DNA from: Pseudomarimonas arenosa | GTDB lineage: Bacteria > Pseudomonadota > Gammaproteobacteria > Xanthomonadales > Xanthomonadaceae | NCBI RefSeq assembly: GCF_014841215.1 | Contig: NZ_JACYTR010000014.1 | Location: 35,040 to 99,039, forward strand | Length of the DNA: 64,000 nucleotides | Reading direction: 5' to 3' | Shown here: positions 18,901-28,722 of the stretch, one piece after another | Layout of the letters: the number at the start of each line of letters is the position of its first letter | Numbering within the stretch: position 1 is the first letter of the stretch | Translations under genes and position numbers: made by a program | The notes under the pieces: generated by a model | What the model saw: only the letters and a program-made list of their open reading frames with translations | Databases searched by the model: none | Told to the model about the DNA's origin: nothing

Positions 18901-21900
18901 TGCCGAAGGCAAGAAACGCCGACGAGCTATGGGAGAACTTATCCCAAGGTCGCGACTGCATCAGTGAGATTCCGCAGTCGCGGTTCGAGCGCCGACGCAA
19001 CCGCGATGTGCTGGGCCGCTACCGCGGTGGTTTTCTCGACGACCTCGATCGTTTCGATTCACTGTTCTTCAACATCTCGCCGCGCGAAGCGGAAACCCTG
19101 GACCCACAGGAGCGCCTGTTCCTGGAAGTCAGCTGGGAAGTGCTGGAAGACGCCGGCTACTACCCCGAAGCCCTGCAGAGCGATGAACTGGGCGGGGGGA
19201 GGATCGGTGTGTACGTCGGTGCGGTGTGGGCGATGTACCAGATGGTCGGCGCGGAGGAGCGCCTGGCCGGCAACAAGGTGATCGCCAACTCGTTCCTTTG
19301 GAGCGTCGCCAATCGCGTTTCCTATTTCATGAACTTCACCGGCCCCAGCATCGCGGTCGATACCGCGTGTTCGGCCAGTCTGACTGCGATCCATCTCGCC
19401 TGCGATGCCATCCGCAACGGCGAATGCGCGGCCGCATTGGTCGGCGGTGTCAACCTGGATGTGCACCAGTGCAAGCAGGAAATCACCGTGGCCGGTGGTC
19501 TGTTGTCGGAAGAAGGCCTGTGCCGCGCTTTTGGCCGCAATGCCAGCGGTTACGTGCCGGGTGAGGGCGTCGGTGCGTTGCTGCTGAAGCCGTTGGCGCA
19601 GGCGCGACGCGACCGCGACAACATCTATGCGGTGATCAAGAGTTCGGCGATCAGCCATGGCGGACGCAACAGCGGCTATGCGGTGCCGAACTCGAAGGCG
19701 CAGTGCGAGGTCATCGGCGCGGCGCTGAAAAAGGCCAAGGTGGACGCGCGCAGCATCGGCTACATCGAAGCCCACGGTACCGGCACCGAACTGGGCGATC
19801 CAATCGAGATCGCCGGCCTTAACCAGGCGTTCGAGAAAGACCAGGTCGCGCTGCAGAGCTGCGCCATCGGCTCGATCAAGACCAACATCGGCCATCTGGA
19901 AGCAGCCGCGGGCATCGCGGGCGTGTGCAAGACCCTGCTGCAGATGCGTCACCGCACCCTGGTGCCGTCGCTGCATTCGGCGCAGCTCAACGAGTTCATC
20001 GATTTTGCCCACTCACCCTTTGTGGTCCAGCAAGCGCTGGCTGAGTGGCATCCGAAAGAGGTGGACGGCGTACTGCAGCCGCTGCGCGCAGGGGTCAGCT
20101 CGTTTGGTGCGGGCGGTGCCAATGCGCACGTGATTCTCGAAGCGGTTGACGACAGCGCAAAGCCGGGCGATCGCGCGCCGGTGGGACGTGGAGTACGGAT
20201 TTTCCCGCTGTCTGCGCGCAACGAAGAGCAACTGCGGCAGGTCGCGATGCGGCTGAAATCCTTCCTCGAGAAGCACCGTGACCATTCCTCCGAGCCAAGT
20301 CTCGACGAGATCGCTTTCACCCTGCAGCTCGGCCGCAAATCCTTTGATCACCGCGTTGCCCTCCTGGCCGACAGTCACGAGCGGTTGATCGCCAGGCTAC
20401 AGTGTTTCCTGACGGGCAGCCGCGACGAGCACATTCTCATCGGCCACGTGAAGAACGCGGAAGGCATCACCAAGATGCTCAGCCGATCGGAAAAGGAAGC
20501 CTTCATCGATCTGCTGGCGAAATCGCGCGACCCGATAAAGCTGGCGCAGCTGTGGATCGACGGCCTGGTGTCTGAATGGCAGGGCATGCAGACCGGCGGG
20601 CAGGGCAGGCGCATTTCCCTGCCGACGTATCCGTTCGCCGACAAGCGGCACTGGCTGCAACCTGCGGAAGGCAGAACGCCTCGCCTGTCGAATGCAGGCC
20701 CGATGACGGCTGGGCAGGTTGCTGGCCTGCATCCGCTGATCGACAGCAATGAATCGACCTTCGAGCGCCAGCTGTTCCGCAAGGTCTTTACCGACCGCGA
20801 ATTCTTCATCTACGACCATCTGGTCTCGGATATCCCAACGCTTCCGGGCGTGGCCTATCTCGACCTGGCGCGCAAGGCCGGCGAAATCGCGGCGGGGCGC
20901 AAGGTTCGAAGGATCCGCAACATCCTCTGGGTCAGCCCGCTGACGGTTAAGAACGCGGTGCCCAACGATGTGTTGGTCGAGCTGAAAGCCGCCGGCGATT
21001 CTGTGCTGTTCGAGGTCTTCAGCGAACGCGACGACGGCAAAAAACAGCTGTATTGCCAGGGCAAACTCTTCTACGCCACGGCCCAGGATGATACGGCGGA
21101 AGACCAATACGTCGATCTGTCGGCGATTCGCGCTCGCTGCGAAAAAGTCATGGAGGGCGAGCGCGCCTATCCGTTGTTCAAGGAGCTCGGTCTGGGCCTG
21201 GGGCCCAGCTTCCAGGCACTGACCGAAGTTCACCGCAATCCGCAGGTCGGCTTCGAGGTGCTGGGCGCGTTGAAGATGCCGGCGCTGGACGGCACGCGCT
21301 TCGATGAGTTCGTGCTGCATCCCTCGCTGGTCGATTCCTCGTTCCAGGCGGCGATGGCCGCGCGGCTCGCGGACGCAGGCGGCGAGATGTTTGTGCCGTA
21401 TTCGCTGGGCGAAGTGGAGATCCTGCATCCGCTGACGCAGGTCTGCTACAGCTACGTGACCGAGTCGAAGGACGAGAAGAAGTCGTCCAACGTGTCCAAG
21501 ATGGACGTGCTCATCGTCGATGAGCAGGGCAAAGTGCTGGTTAAGGTGCGCGATTCGGTCGGCGTGCCGTTGCTCGATGTGCATGAGAAGCCGGGCGCCG
21601 CGTCCAAGGCGGCGCCAGCGGGCGAGGGCGATGCCGCATTCTCGACTCTGTACTTCGGCACCGATTGGCAGCCATCGCCACTCGCCGCTTCTGCGGGCGA
21701 GCCCTCGCGACAGACCATCGTGCTGTTCGCGCCTGATGAAACTAGCCACGACGCTTACCGCGCCGCGCTGGCCGCCTCCGGCGGCGATCCCGACAGGCTG
21801 ATCGCGGTGTTGCCCGGCGACGGTTTTGCCCGTGTCGACGCCCATCGCTATTGCATTGATGCCGGCAAGCGCGAGGATTTCGACACTCTGCTGTCAGCGT

Positions 21901-24900
21901 TGCGCCAGCAGTCCGATACCAAACTGCAGGTGTGCTTCGCCTGGTCAGCGCAGCCTGACACGGACGCCAACGCTCTGTCGGTCGAAGACGCCACGATGCA
22001 GGCGCTGGAACGTGGCGTGTATGCCTTCCTGTTTCTGACCCAAGCGGTCATCGCCCAGAAATGCGAGGCCGATGTCCGTCTGCAGTATCTGTATTTCAGC
22101 TCATCACCGGTCGCGCAACCGCATAACGAAGCGATCCAAGGCTTTGCGACCATCCTGCGCGCGGAGAGCCCGAAACTGGCCTGCAAGGTGGTCGAAATTG
22201 TTGGCGCCGATTCAAGCGTCGAATCTCACTTCGACCAGGCGTCGGTGGCCGCGATCGCAGCGGAATTCGGCGACGACAGCAAGGCGCTCGCGGTGCGCTA
22301 CCGCGAAGGCGTGCGCTATCTGCGCCGAATCCACGACTGTCCCGAACCCAGCGCTCCGATACAGGGTTCGGCGCCGATCCGGCATCGCGGCATCTACCTC
22401 ATTACCGGCGGCGCAGGCGGTCTGGGCCTGATGTTTGCCGAGCATCTGTCAAAGCAGTTCCAGGCGCGGCTGGTGCTGAGCGGTCGCGCTGCGCTCAAAC
22501 CGGAAGCCGAAGCGGCGCTTGAATCCATGCGCGCCGCTGGCGCCGAAGTAGTGTACGTAGCGGCCGACGTGTCCCGGCGCGAGGATGTCGAACGACTCGT
22601 TCGCGTGTGCAAGGACAGCTTCGGCGGGCTGCACGGCATCATCCACAGTGCCGGCGTGCTCCGCGATGCCTATCTGCGCAACAAGACGCGCGAGGAAATG
22701 GCGGCGGTGTTCGCGCCGAAGATTCGCGGCTCGGTGCTGCTGGACGATGCGACGCGCAACGAACCGCTGGACTTCTTCGTTATGTTCTCCTCGCTGGCGG
22801 CGCTGGCGGGCAATGCCGGTCAGAGTGACTACTCGTTCGCCAACCATTTCATGGATGCGTTCGCCGCGCAGCGCAATGCGCTTGCCCGTGCCGGGCAGCG
22901 GCACGGCAAGGCGCTCAGTCTCAACTGGTCGATCTGGGCCGAGGGCGGCATGCGCCTCGACGAGCAGACCGCGCTGTTCTTCGAGCGCAACCTGGGTATC
23001 CGGCCGCTGCAAAGCGAGGTCGGCATCCAGGCCTTGATGCTGGGTCTGCACAGCGACCTGCCGCATCTGGCGGTGCTGCAGGGTGTTAAGGACAAGGTCG
23101 AGCGCGCCTGGGGCATCGGCGAGCCCGACGCGCCCGCTGTTGCGGGGTCTGCGGCCGAGCCGGCAGCGGTGGCCGGCGAGGACGCGGATCTGGCGCTGCA
23201 GGTCCAGGACGCGCTGTCGCAGATCGTCATGGATTTCCTCAAGATCGATGCCGACGATGTCGATCTCGACACCATCCTGCTGGACCTGGGTTTCGATTCG
23301 ATTGGGCTGACGTCGTTCAGCAACATGGTCAACGACAAGTACGGCCTGGATATCACGCCGGTCTTGTTCTTCGAGTATCCGAACATCCGCGAGATCGCCA
23401 AACATCTGGCCCGCGATCACCGCGAGAACATGCTGCGCGTGCATGGGCAGGTGAGCACAGCGTCATCGGCCGCTAATGCCGGATCGAGCGGTGCGGCCCC
23501 GGCGGCCGAGACAGTCAGGAATCAGCCGCTGTTCGCGTCGAAGAACACACTCCTGGCACCAGCCCTTGCAGAGCCGAATGCGTCGGCGCCTGCAGGCACG
23601 GGCCGCTTCTCGCCGGGGCGCCGCTTTATCGAGCGGCCGATCGCCATCGTCGGAATGAGCGGCGTGATGCCGCAGGCCGACACGCTGGACGAATACTGGG
23701 ACAAGCTGAGCCGGGCCGAGAACAACATGGTTACGCTGGTGCCGCCGGATCGCTGGGACTGGGAAGCCTATTACGGCAATCCGATGGCCGAGAAGAACAA
23801 GACGCTGTCGAAGTGGGGCGGCTTCATGCGCGAGGTCGACAAGTTCGACCCGCTGTTCTGGGGCATCTCGCCACGCGAAGCGGAAATGATGGATCCGCAG
23901 CAGCGGATCTTCCTGGAGAGTGTCTGGGGCGCAATCGAGGACTCCGGCCACCGCGTCTCCGATCTGGCCGGCACCAAGACCGGTCTGTTCGTCGGCGCGG
24001 CGACCCGCGACTACATCGATCTGATGGCCACCTACCAGGCCGAACTCGATGGCTATTCCGCCTCGGGCACGTCGCACGCCATTCTGGTCAACCGGGTGTC
24101 CTTCCTGCTCAATCTTCACGGGCCTAGCGCGCCGCTCGACACCGCCTGTTCGAGTTCGCTGGTAGCGCTGCACCGCGCGATCGAATCGATCCACACCGGT
24201 AGTTGCGACATGGCGATTGTCGGTGGCGTGCAGGTCATGCTCACTCCCGCCGGCCACATCTCGTTCGGCGCGGCCGGCATGCTGGCTGACGATGGCAAGT
24301 GCAAGACCTTCGACTCGCGGGCGAACGGCTACGTGCGCGGCGAAGGGTCTGGCGCGATCCTGATCAAGCCGCTGGAAAACGCCATCGCCGACGGCGACCA
24401 CATCTATGCAGTCGTCAAATCCACCGCCGAAAACCACGGCGGCAAGGTGACGATGCTCACCGCGCCAAACCCGAATGCGCAGGCCGAACTGCTGGTTGAA
24501 GCCTACGAAAAGGCCGAGATCGATCCGCGCAGCGTCGGTTATCTCGAATGCCACGGCACCGGTACCAGCCTGGGCGATCCGATCGAGATCCAAGCGATGA
24601 AGAAGGCGTTCTCGGAGCTGTACCACAAACATCAACTTCCGCCGCCGGCAACACCGCACATCGGCCTCACCTCGGCCAAAACCAACATCGGCCATCTGGA
24701 AACCGCCGCCGGCATCGCCGGCATCCTGAAGGTTCTGCTGTCGATCAAACACAAGCAGATTCCCGCCCTGCTGCACTTCGAGAAGCTGAATCCCTACATC
24801 AATCTCGATAACACGCCGTTCTATCCGGTGGCGAAGACTCAGGCGTGGGCGCCAGCAGTGGACGAGCAAGGCCGTGCGTATCCTCGCCGCGCCGGCATCA

Positions 24901-26483
24901 GCTCATTTGGTTTTGGTGGCGCCAATGTGCACGTCGTGCTCGAGGAATACCTGGAAGACGACACTGTGCCGCGCGCCCGTCCAAACGGACCCTATGCCAT
25001 CGTGCTTTCGGCCAAGAACGCCGACCGCCTGCGCGCCAATGCCTCCCGCCTGCTGGCGCATCTGCAGAGCCAGCCGGAGCAAGACATCGCCGATGTGGCC
25101 TACACCCTGCAGGTCGGCCGCGACCCGATGCCCGAACGCATGGCCCTGGTCGTGGCAAGCATGCAGGAGCTGATCGAGCGGCTGCAGGCCTACGTCGATG
25201 GCGACGCCGACAGGTCCGGCGTGCGCCAGAGCAGCGTGCGTCGCAAGGCGGACATCGTCAACATCGACGCCGCCACCCTCGATCAATGGTTGCGCGAGCG
25301 CGATCTGACGGCCCTGATCGATGTCTGGCTGAAGGGACAGGAGCCCGATTGGAGGACCCTGTACAAGGGCTACTCCATGCGCCGCTGCGCGTTGCCGACC
25401 TACGCCTTCGCCCGCGAGCGCTATTGGTTCAGCATCGATCCCGCGAAGCAGAAGGCAGCCAACCAGTCTGTTATGCATCCGCTGCTGCATCGCAACGTCT
25501 CGGTGTTCGGGCGGCAGTCGTTCGCATCGGACAGTGCGGTGTTGGAGAAATCGTTGCGTGGGACAGCGCTGCGCCCTGAAGCCGGACTGCCGGGGATGCT
25601 GCCAGTCGAGATGGTGCGGCTGGCGCTGCGCGAATCCCTCGGCGAGCGTGGGCACACGGCCCGCATCGAGTTGCGCTCCCTGGTGTGGCCGGGCCTTGAG
25701 CCTGCAGTGCAGGACGGTACCGTCTCGGCGGATCTCTATGCGACTGGCGATAACGACTTCGAGTTCGAAGTGAGGGCCAGCGGCGTGGATGGCGAGTCGA
25801 TGCTGTGCGAAGGCGCCGGCGCTTACCAGGCGGGCGTAGATTTGGGTCGCATCGATCTGTCGCAACTACGCAGCTTGTTCCGTGGCGAAGTTCACCGGGC
25901 CGCCGACTTCTATGCCGCACTGGATGCTGCAGGCATGCTGCGTGACCGCCTGCCGGATGGCGTTGTCGCCTGTCGGCGCGGCGAGCGGCAGCAATTGCTC
26001 GAATTCCGCTTGCCGAGGCAGCCGGAAGGCACAGTCGATGCGGCGAATGCGCTGGACGGCTTCGCGTTGCTCACGCTCTCGCACCTGGCCTGTCTCGATC
26101 ATCTGGCCGGCGGCGGCGCTGTACCGACGGCCACCACCCTGCTCGCGCTGGAGCGCGTCGCGTTCGCTTCGATCGGCGCTCGTGAAGGCGTGATCTGGGT
26201 CCGCTCGGCACGCGGCAGTGGTCGCAACGGCGACCGTGCCGCGAAAGCAACCGAGGTCATCGACATCGACGTGATCGATAGCGAGGGTCGCGTGCTGATC
26301 AAGATCAAGGGCCTACTGGTCGGCTACCCAGAAACGCAGGGCGCGCACGACGAGGAGTTCGCCTCGATGCTCGACTCGCTCTACGCCCCAGGTTCCCCGT
26401 CGTTCGAGCACACGACACAGCGTATCGCCAGCCTCGAATTCGAGCATGCGCTCGACGCGATCTTTGAGGAGGGAGAGACCTGA
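15906..26483 (+). CDS. Giant trans-AT PKS: ACP-DUF2156-PLP lyase (SH)-KS-DH-KR-ACP-KS-DH*
   Basis: 3525 residues. ACP: 1-90, Ser about 42 in GVNSFL. About 131-470 resembles the C-terminal domain of lysyl-phosphatidylglycerol synthases (FTLEGQKMKRLRYQ, GYLMDLEFYGPD, VFSLGGTYGCKL). About 508-930 is a complete tryptophanase/tyrosine phenol-lyase-like PLP domain: FDLKTDS, FKGNID, LDATRVLENA (Asp 703, Arg 706), SLAKDFCVNKGG (Schiff-base Lys about 746), VRLAIP. KS1: about 986-1420, Cys about 1155 (DTACSASL), AHGTGT. DH: about 1605-1900, HLVSDIPTLP (His about 1638; the usual Gly is Asp) and VDSSFQ. KR: Tyr about 2309, YSFAN. ACP: Ser about 2465. KS2: about 2578-3020, Cys about 2748. The final DH-fold region (about 3190-3480) lacks the HxxxGxxxxP histidine and looks inactive. 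The ACP-DUF-SH order matches the leinamycin LnmJ sulfur-incorporating didomain from memory. The upstream partner KS ends at 7499. AAGGAA precedes the ATG. Confidence 0.93.
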   Translation: MIDHDTLHERTETYLKSLICDAADAALVFDAETPFGELGVNSFLVLKILKRLEQDFGTLPKTLLFENFNVRDLARYFVKAHTDVLLSKFPDVSPSAPAQAEPRLANAAAHLAPAQVNTARAATIPTGEAQLPAMVALNHLHRYPELEQRRREIFDRYKNESSVSRGTAMIAPLLFFGDAQHGYFNCGKGKGILLAYGYTGPAEHFPPLAEQLYQYCEAHSLQFNLFVEDRLPELCGKRFSATPFGVMQRVTNLPSFTLEGQKMKRLRYQVSKFANAGACRTEEFVCGSDAKTAKAVADIIDRWCATRTKVNPLIHIVKAEILAGTLDREHRLFLTYVDDVLQNAILVSPLAAGAGYLMDLEFYGPDMPLGGLEFAIVNIIQTLRDEGCSVFSLGGTYGCKLADSPDADPAIESILEDLRSQDIFNDAGNLQFKNKFRPESKDIFLCRAVDAGKADNVLDIILMIADPSIMDDELSTDDGALAPASAAAANAAPTSPGLPAPASTVATTVTFDIASNPRWKALEAAGFNPLNIPAEQVDFDLKTDSWAQLQLTAIDKQMALLFAQIQRPIDVNAGLRRVFPFKHFTLAESGRAAEALFCQVWEKKGRVPQNILFPSTIFHQIDNGFSPVELPVADVFDLQSDAPFKGNIDLSALRAEIAAHAADIGYVCIELADNAAGGGAVSLAHLREVKALLQAQRIPLVLDATRVLENALKVIEHDPEWHDASLWQVAEALLSQADVVMVSLAKDFCVNKGGLIASNDQALHDRLQALQQHGGKALDVTEKKCIAASLQNRAYLETQVRRRVDAVRALAMRLAERQVPVVRPASAHCVLIDVKRIPAFRDLLAPVASFAAWLYLATGIRAGAHSVGMQQNTSLNQLVRLAIPVGLKADEVKQLGDRLVNAFADIGNIPDLSAAEGVGDLNARLSLHRLLSPQRVAAAHTDKAQGSGAQPSQTKLQVSAPHAPEPDAAHSLQASAARESDTPMPIDMDIAIVGMAARLPKARNADELWENLSQGRDCISEIPQSRFERRRNRDVLGRYRGGFLDDLDRFDSLFFNISPREAETLDPQERLFLEVSWEVLEDAGYYPEALQSDELGGGRIGVYVGAVWAMYQMVGAEERLAGNKVIANSFLWSVANRVSYFMNFTGPSIAVDTACSASLTAIHLACDAIRNGECAAALVGGVNLDVHQCKQEITVAGGLLSEEGLCRAFGRNASGYVPGEGVGALLLKPLAQARRDRDNIYAVIKSSAISHGGRNSGYAVPNSKAQCEVIGAALKKAKVDARSIGYIEAHGTGTELGDPIEIAGLNQAFEKDQVALQSCAIGSIKTNIGHLEAAAGIAGVCKTLLQMRHRTLVPSLHSAQLNEFIDFAHSPFVVQQALAEWHPKEVDGVLQPLRAGVSSFGAGGANAHVILEAVDDSAKPGDRAPVGRGVRIFPLSARNEEQLRQVAMRLKSFLEKHRDHSSEPSLDEIAFTLQLGRKSFDHRVALLADSHERLIARLQCFLTGSRDEHILIGHVKNAEGITKMLSRSEKEAFIDLLAKSRDPIKLAQLWIDGLVSEWQGMQTGGQGRRISLPTYPFADKRHWLQPAEGRTPRLSNAGPMTAGQVAGLHPLIDSNESTFERQLFRKVFTDREFFIYDHLVSDIPTLPGVAYLDLARKAGEIAAGRKVRRIRNILWVSPLTVKNAVPNDVLVELKAAGDSVLFEVFSERDDGKKQLYCQGKLFYATAQDDTAEDQYVDLSAIRARCEKVMEGERAYPLFKELGLGLGPSFQALTEVHRNPQVGFEVLGALKMPALDGTRFDEFVLHPSLVDSSFQAAMAARLADAGGEMFVPYSLGEVEILHPLTQVCYSYVTESKDEKKSSNVSKMDVLIVDEQGKVLVKVRDSVGVPLLDVHEKPGAASKAAPAGEGDAAFSTLYFGTDWQPSPLAASAGEPSRQTIVLFAPDETSHDAYRAALAASGGDPDRLIAVLPGDGFARVDAHRYCIDAGKREDFDTLLSALRQQSDTKLQVCFAWSAQPDTDANALSVEDATMQALERGVYAFLFLTQAVIAQKCEADVRLQYLYFSSSPVAQPHNEAIQGFATILRAESPKLACKVVEIVGADSSVESHFDQASVAAIAAEFGDDSKALAVRYREGVRYLRRIHDCPEPSAPIQGSAPIRHRGIYLITGGAGGLGLMFAEHLSKQFQARLVLSGRAALKPEAEAALESMRAAGAEVVYVAADVSRREDVERLVRVCKDSFGGLHGIIHSAGVLRDAYLRNKTREEMAAVFAPKIRGSVLLDDATRNEPLDFFVMFSSLAALAGNAGQSDYSFANHFMDAFAAQRNALARAGQRHGKALSLNWSIWAEGGMRLDEQTALFFERNLGIRPLQSEVGIQALMLGLHSDLPHLAVLQGVKDKVERAWGIGEPDAPAVAGSAAEPAAVAGEDADLALQVQDALSQIVMDFLKIDADDVDLDTILLDLGFDSIGLTSFSNMVNDKYGLDITPVLFFEYPNIREIAKHLARDHRENMLRVHGQVSTASSAANAGSSGAAPAAETVRNQPLFASKNTLLAPALAEPNASAPAGTGRFSPGRRFIERPIAIVGMSGVMPQADTLDEYWDKLSRAENNMVTLVPPDRWDWEAYYGNPMAEKNKTLSKWGGFMREVDKFDPLFWGISPREAEMMDPQQRIFLESVWGAIEDSGHRVSDLAGTKTGLFVGAATRDYIDLMATYQAELDGYSASGTSHAILVNRVSFLLNLHGPSAPLDTACSSSLVALHRAIESIHTGSCDMAIVGGVQVMLTPAGHISFGAAGMLADDGKCKTFDSRANGYVRGEGSGAILIKPLENAIADGDHIYAVVKSTAENHGGKVTMLTAPNPNAQAELLVEAYEKAEIDPRSVGYLECHGTGTSLGDPIEIQAMKKAFSELYHKHQLPPPATPHIGLTSAKTNIGHLETAAGIAGILKVLLSIKHKQIPALLHFEKLNPYINLDNTPFYPVAKTQAWAPAVDEQGRAYPRRAGISSFGFGGANVHVVLEEYLEDDTVPRARPNGPYAIVLSAKNADRLRANASRLLAHLQSQPEQDIADVAYTLQVGRDPMPERMALVVASMQELIERLQAYVDGDADRSGVRQSSVRRKADIVNIDAATLDQWLRERDLTALIDVWLKGQEPDWRTLYKGYSMRRCALPTYAFARERYWFSIDPAKQKAANQSVMHPLLHRNVSVFGRQSFASDSAVLEKSLRGTALRPEAGLPGMLPVEMVRLALRESLGERGHTARIELRSLVWPGLEPAVQDGTVSADLYATGDNDFEFEVRASGVDGESMLCEGAGAYQAGVDLGRIDLSQLRSLFRGEVHRAADFYAALDAAGMLRDRLPDGVVACRRGERQQLLEFRLPRQPEGTVDAANALDGFALLTLSHLACLDHLAGGGAVPTATTLLALERVAFASIGAREGVIWVRSARGSGRNGDRAAKATEVIDIDVIDSEGRVLIKIKGLLVGYPETQGAHDEEFASMLDSLYAPGSPSFEHTTQRIASLEFEHALDAIFEEGET

Positions 26484-26531
26484 TGGGCATCGCATTCTCG
26501 ACTTGTAACCACTGAAACCATGGAGCGCTAA

Positions 26532-27950
26532 ATGCAGAACCTGGCGACACTCATCGAGGCTTGGGCCGATCAGGCCGGGCGCACAGCGATCGTCTGTGAC
26601 GGCGCGGCGCTCGACTATGCTCAGTTGCACGCAAGGATTGGTCACTGGCGCAGGCAACTGCAGGTGGAGGGCATCGCCCCGGGCGCCTGCATCGCCATGC
26701 GCGGGCAGGTCTCGGGCGACATGATCGGCCTGCTGTTCGCGCTAATCGAAAACGCGAACATTGTGGTGCCCTTCCTGTCGGCCAGCGATTTCGAAGTGGA
26801 CGAGGCGCTGGAGACCGCCTGCGTCGATGGCGTTTTTGAATTCGCGAACGATGGCAGCAATCGGTACGTGGACTGTGGCTATGGACGCAGTCACCCGCTG
26901 CTCGATCGCCTGCGTGGCGGAGCCGGGGAAGACGGAGAAGCCGGACTGATCCTCTTTACATCCGGGTCGACCGGCAAGAACAAGGCCGCCGTGCATCGCT
27001 TCTCGCGGCTGATCAGAAATGTCTTGCAGAAGCCTGGGGCGGCCTATCGCACCCTTATTTTCCTCATGTTCGACCACATCGGCGGCGTCAACACGCTACT
27101 GCACGTGCTGTGCAATGGCGGCACCGCCGTGTTTGTCTCCGATCGCTCGGTGGCCACGGTCTGTCATGCGATCGAGTCGCAACGCGTTCAACTGCTGCCG
27201 ACGACGCCGACCTTTCTTAACATGCTACTCATCTCGGATAAGCGCCAGGCCTACGATCTGTCGTCGCTGGAGTTGGTCACCTACGGCACCGAACCAATGT
27301 CGCTGGCCACGCTCAAGGCATTGAACAAGGCCTTGCCCGGCGTGCGCTGTAAGCAGACCTATGGATTGACCGAAGTCGGCATATTGCCAAGCCGATCGGA
27401 AGACGCGGGCTCGACCTGGATGCAGGTCGGTGGCCAGAGCTACGAGACCCGGATCGTCGACGGCATCCTCTGGATCCGAACCGACGCCGCGATGATCGGC
27501 TATCTCAATGCGCCATCGCCGTTTGACCAGGACGGCTGGCTCAACACGCGCGACAAGGTCGAGGAGCGCGATGGCTACCTGCGCATCCTCGGACGCGAGT
27601 CGGAAATCATCAACGTCGGCGGCGAAAAGGTGTACCCGAGCGAGATCGAGAACCTGATCCTGCAAGTGGAGAACATCAGCGAAGTCCTTGTCAGCGCCAA
27701 GGCCAGCGCGCTCACCGGCTACCTCGTATTCGCGACGGTACAACTGATCGAGCCCGAGCCGGCGGCCGAGGTGGAACGGCGCGTTCGCGCGCATTGCCGG
27801 GCGCATCTGCCGCCGTTCAAGGTGCCGGTCGGGGTCAAGGTCAGCGAAGACCCGATGTTCGGCGCCCGCTTCAAGAAGATTCGTCGCCCGGCGCGTGCAG
27901 CGCAAGGCGAACTCATCAATGCCATACGGGAGCCGGCAAGTGCGGAATGA
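26532..27950 (+). CDS. AMP-dependent acyl ligase (acyl-ACP/CoA synthetase)
   Basis: A 472-residue member of the ANL superfamily that should adenylate a carboxylic acid and pass it to a thiol. Visible motifs are the P-loop FTSGSTGKNKAA (about 139-150), YGLTEVG, LNTRDKVEERDGYLRILGR with the hinge aspartate, INVGGEKVYPSEIE, and a C-terminal KFKKIRRP-like segment carrying the probable catalytic lysine. GGAG lies 6 nt before the ATG. Next come an SDR reductase, a free ACP and an ACP-less KS-DH-KR, so the likely acceptor is the ACP at 28723. It may supply a starter or side-chain acyl group; the substrate cannot be read from sequence. Confidence 0.9.
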   Translation: MQNLATLIEAWADQAGRTAIVCDGAALDYAQLHARIGHWRRQLQVEGIAPGACIAMRGQVSGDMIGLLFALIENANIVVPFLSASDFEVDEALETACVDGVFEFANDGSNRYVDCGYGRSHPLLDRLRGGAGEDGEAGLILFTSGSTGKNKAAVHRFSRLIRNVLQKPGAAYRTLIFLMFDHIGGVNTLLHVLCNGGTAVFVSDRSVATVCHAIESQRVQLLPTTPTFLNMLLISDKRQAYDLSSLELVTYGTEPMSLATLKALNKALPGVRCKQTYGLTEVGILPSRSEDAGSTWMQVGGQSYETRIVDGILWIRTDAAMIGYLNAPSPFDQDGWLNTRDKVEERDGYLRILGRESEIINVGGEKVYPSEIENLILQVENISEVLVSAKASALTGYLVFATVQLIEPEPAAEVERRVRAHCRAHLPPFKVPVGVKVSEDPMFGARFKKIRRPARAAQGELINAIREPASAE

Positions 27951-28674
27951 CCAGCGAGTGGTGGTGATCAGCGGCGGCAGCCGCGGACTGGGGCAGGCCT
28001 TGGTGCAGGAGCGGCTCGACGCCGGCGACATCGTCGCCACCTTCAGCCGTTCCAGAAATGAGTTCATTGATCGACTGCGCGGCGCCGACCCGGACGGCGT
28101 GCGCTTCCATTGGGAGGCGATCGAGGGCACCGATCTCGAAGGTGTCAGAACCTTCGGCATGAATGTGCTGCGTCGTTACAAGCGCATCGATGCGTTAATC
28201 AACAATGCCGGCGTCGGCGTCGAAGGCCTGCTGACCATGACCTCGGAGCGCGACATCCATCTGGCGCTCACCTTGAACTTAGAGTCGGTGATCGTGCTCA
28301 CCCGCACCTGCCTCAAGGGCATGCTCGCCGCGCGGCACGGAAGCATCATCAATATCTCCTCGGTCAATGCCTTGCGCGGCCATAAGGGCCTGGCGGTCTA
28401 CAGCGCGACCAAAGCGGCGCTACTGGGGTTCACCCGCAGCCTGGCGAGCGAAGTCGGGCCGCAGGGAATCACCGTCAATGCGATCGCGCCAGGCTTCTTC
28501 GAGAGCGAGATGGTTGGCCACCTCACCGAAGCGCAGCGTGCTCGGATCATTCGCCGCACACCGATGCGTGCCATGTGCACTACCCAGGACATTGTCGACA
28601 GCGCCCGTTTTCTGCTGTCGACGCGCGCCATCACTGGCCAAACGCTGGCCGTCGATGGCGGTTTCTCCTGTTAA
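27940..28674 (+). CDS. Short-chain dehydrogenase/reductase, FabG-like
   Basis: A classical SDR with the nucleotide-binding ISGGSRGLGQAL at the N-terminus, NNAGVGVEG, catalytic Ser in ISSVNALRG and YSATKAAL with Tyr and Lys. It is expected to reduce a 3-oxoacyl-ACP or a related ketone with NAD(P)H. I place the start at GTG 27940, which has GGGAG at suitable distance and overlaps the ligase stop. An ATG at 27919 in the same frame is the alternative. As part of the ligase-SDR-ACP-KS/DH/KR block it probably acts on an acyl chain carried by the discrete ACP. Confidence 0.88.
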   Translation: MRNDQRVVVISGGSRGLGQALVQERLDAGDIVATFSRSRNEFIDRLRGADPDGVRFHWEAIEGTDLEGVRTFGMNVLRRYKRIDALINNAGVGVEGLLTMTSERDIHLALTLNLESVIVLTRTCLKGMLAARHGSIINISSVNALRGHKGLAVYSATKAALLGFTRSLASEVGPQGITVNAIAPGFFESEMVGHLTEAQRARIIRRTPMRAMCTTQDIVDSARFLLSTRAITGQTLAVDGGFSC

Positions 28675-28722
28675 GGCCAAGCACTATCACTTCCTTCTCT
28701 CCACTCCGATTTTGAGGAACAC

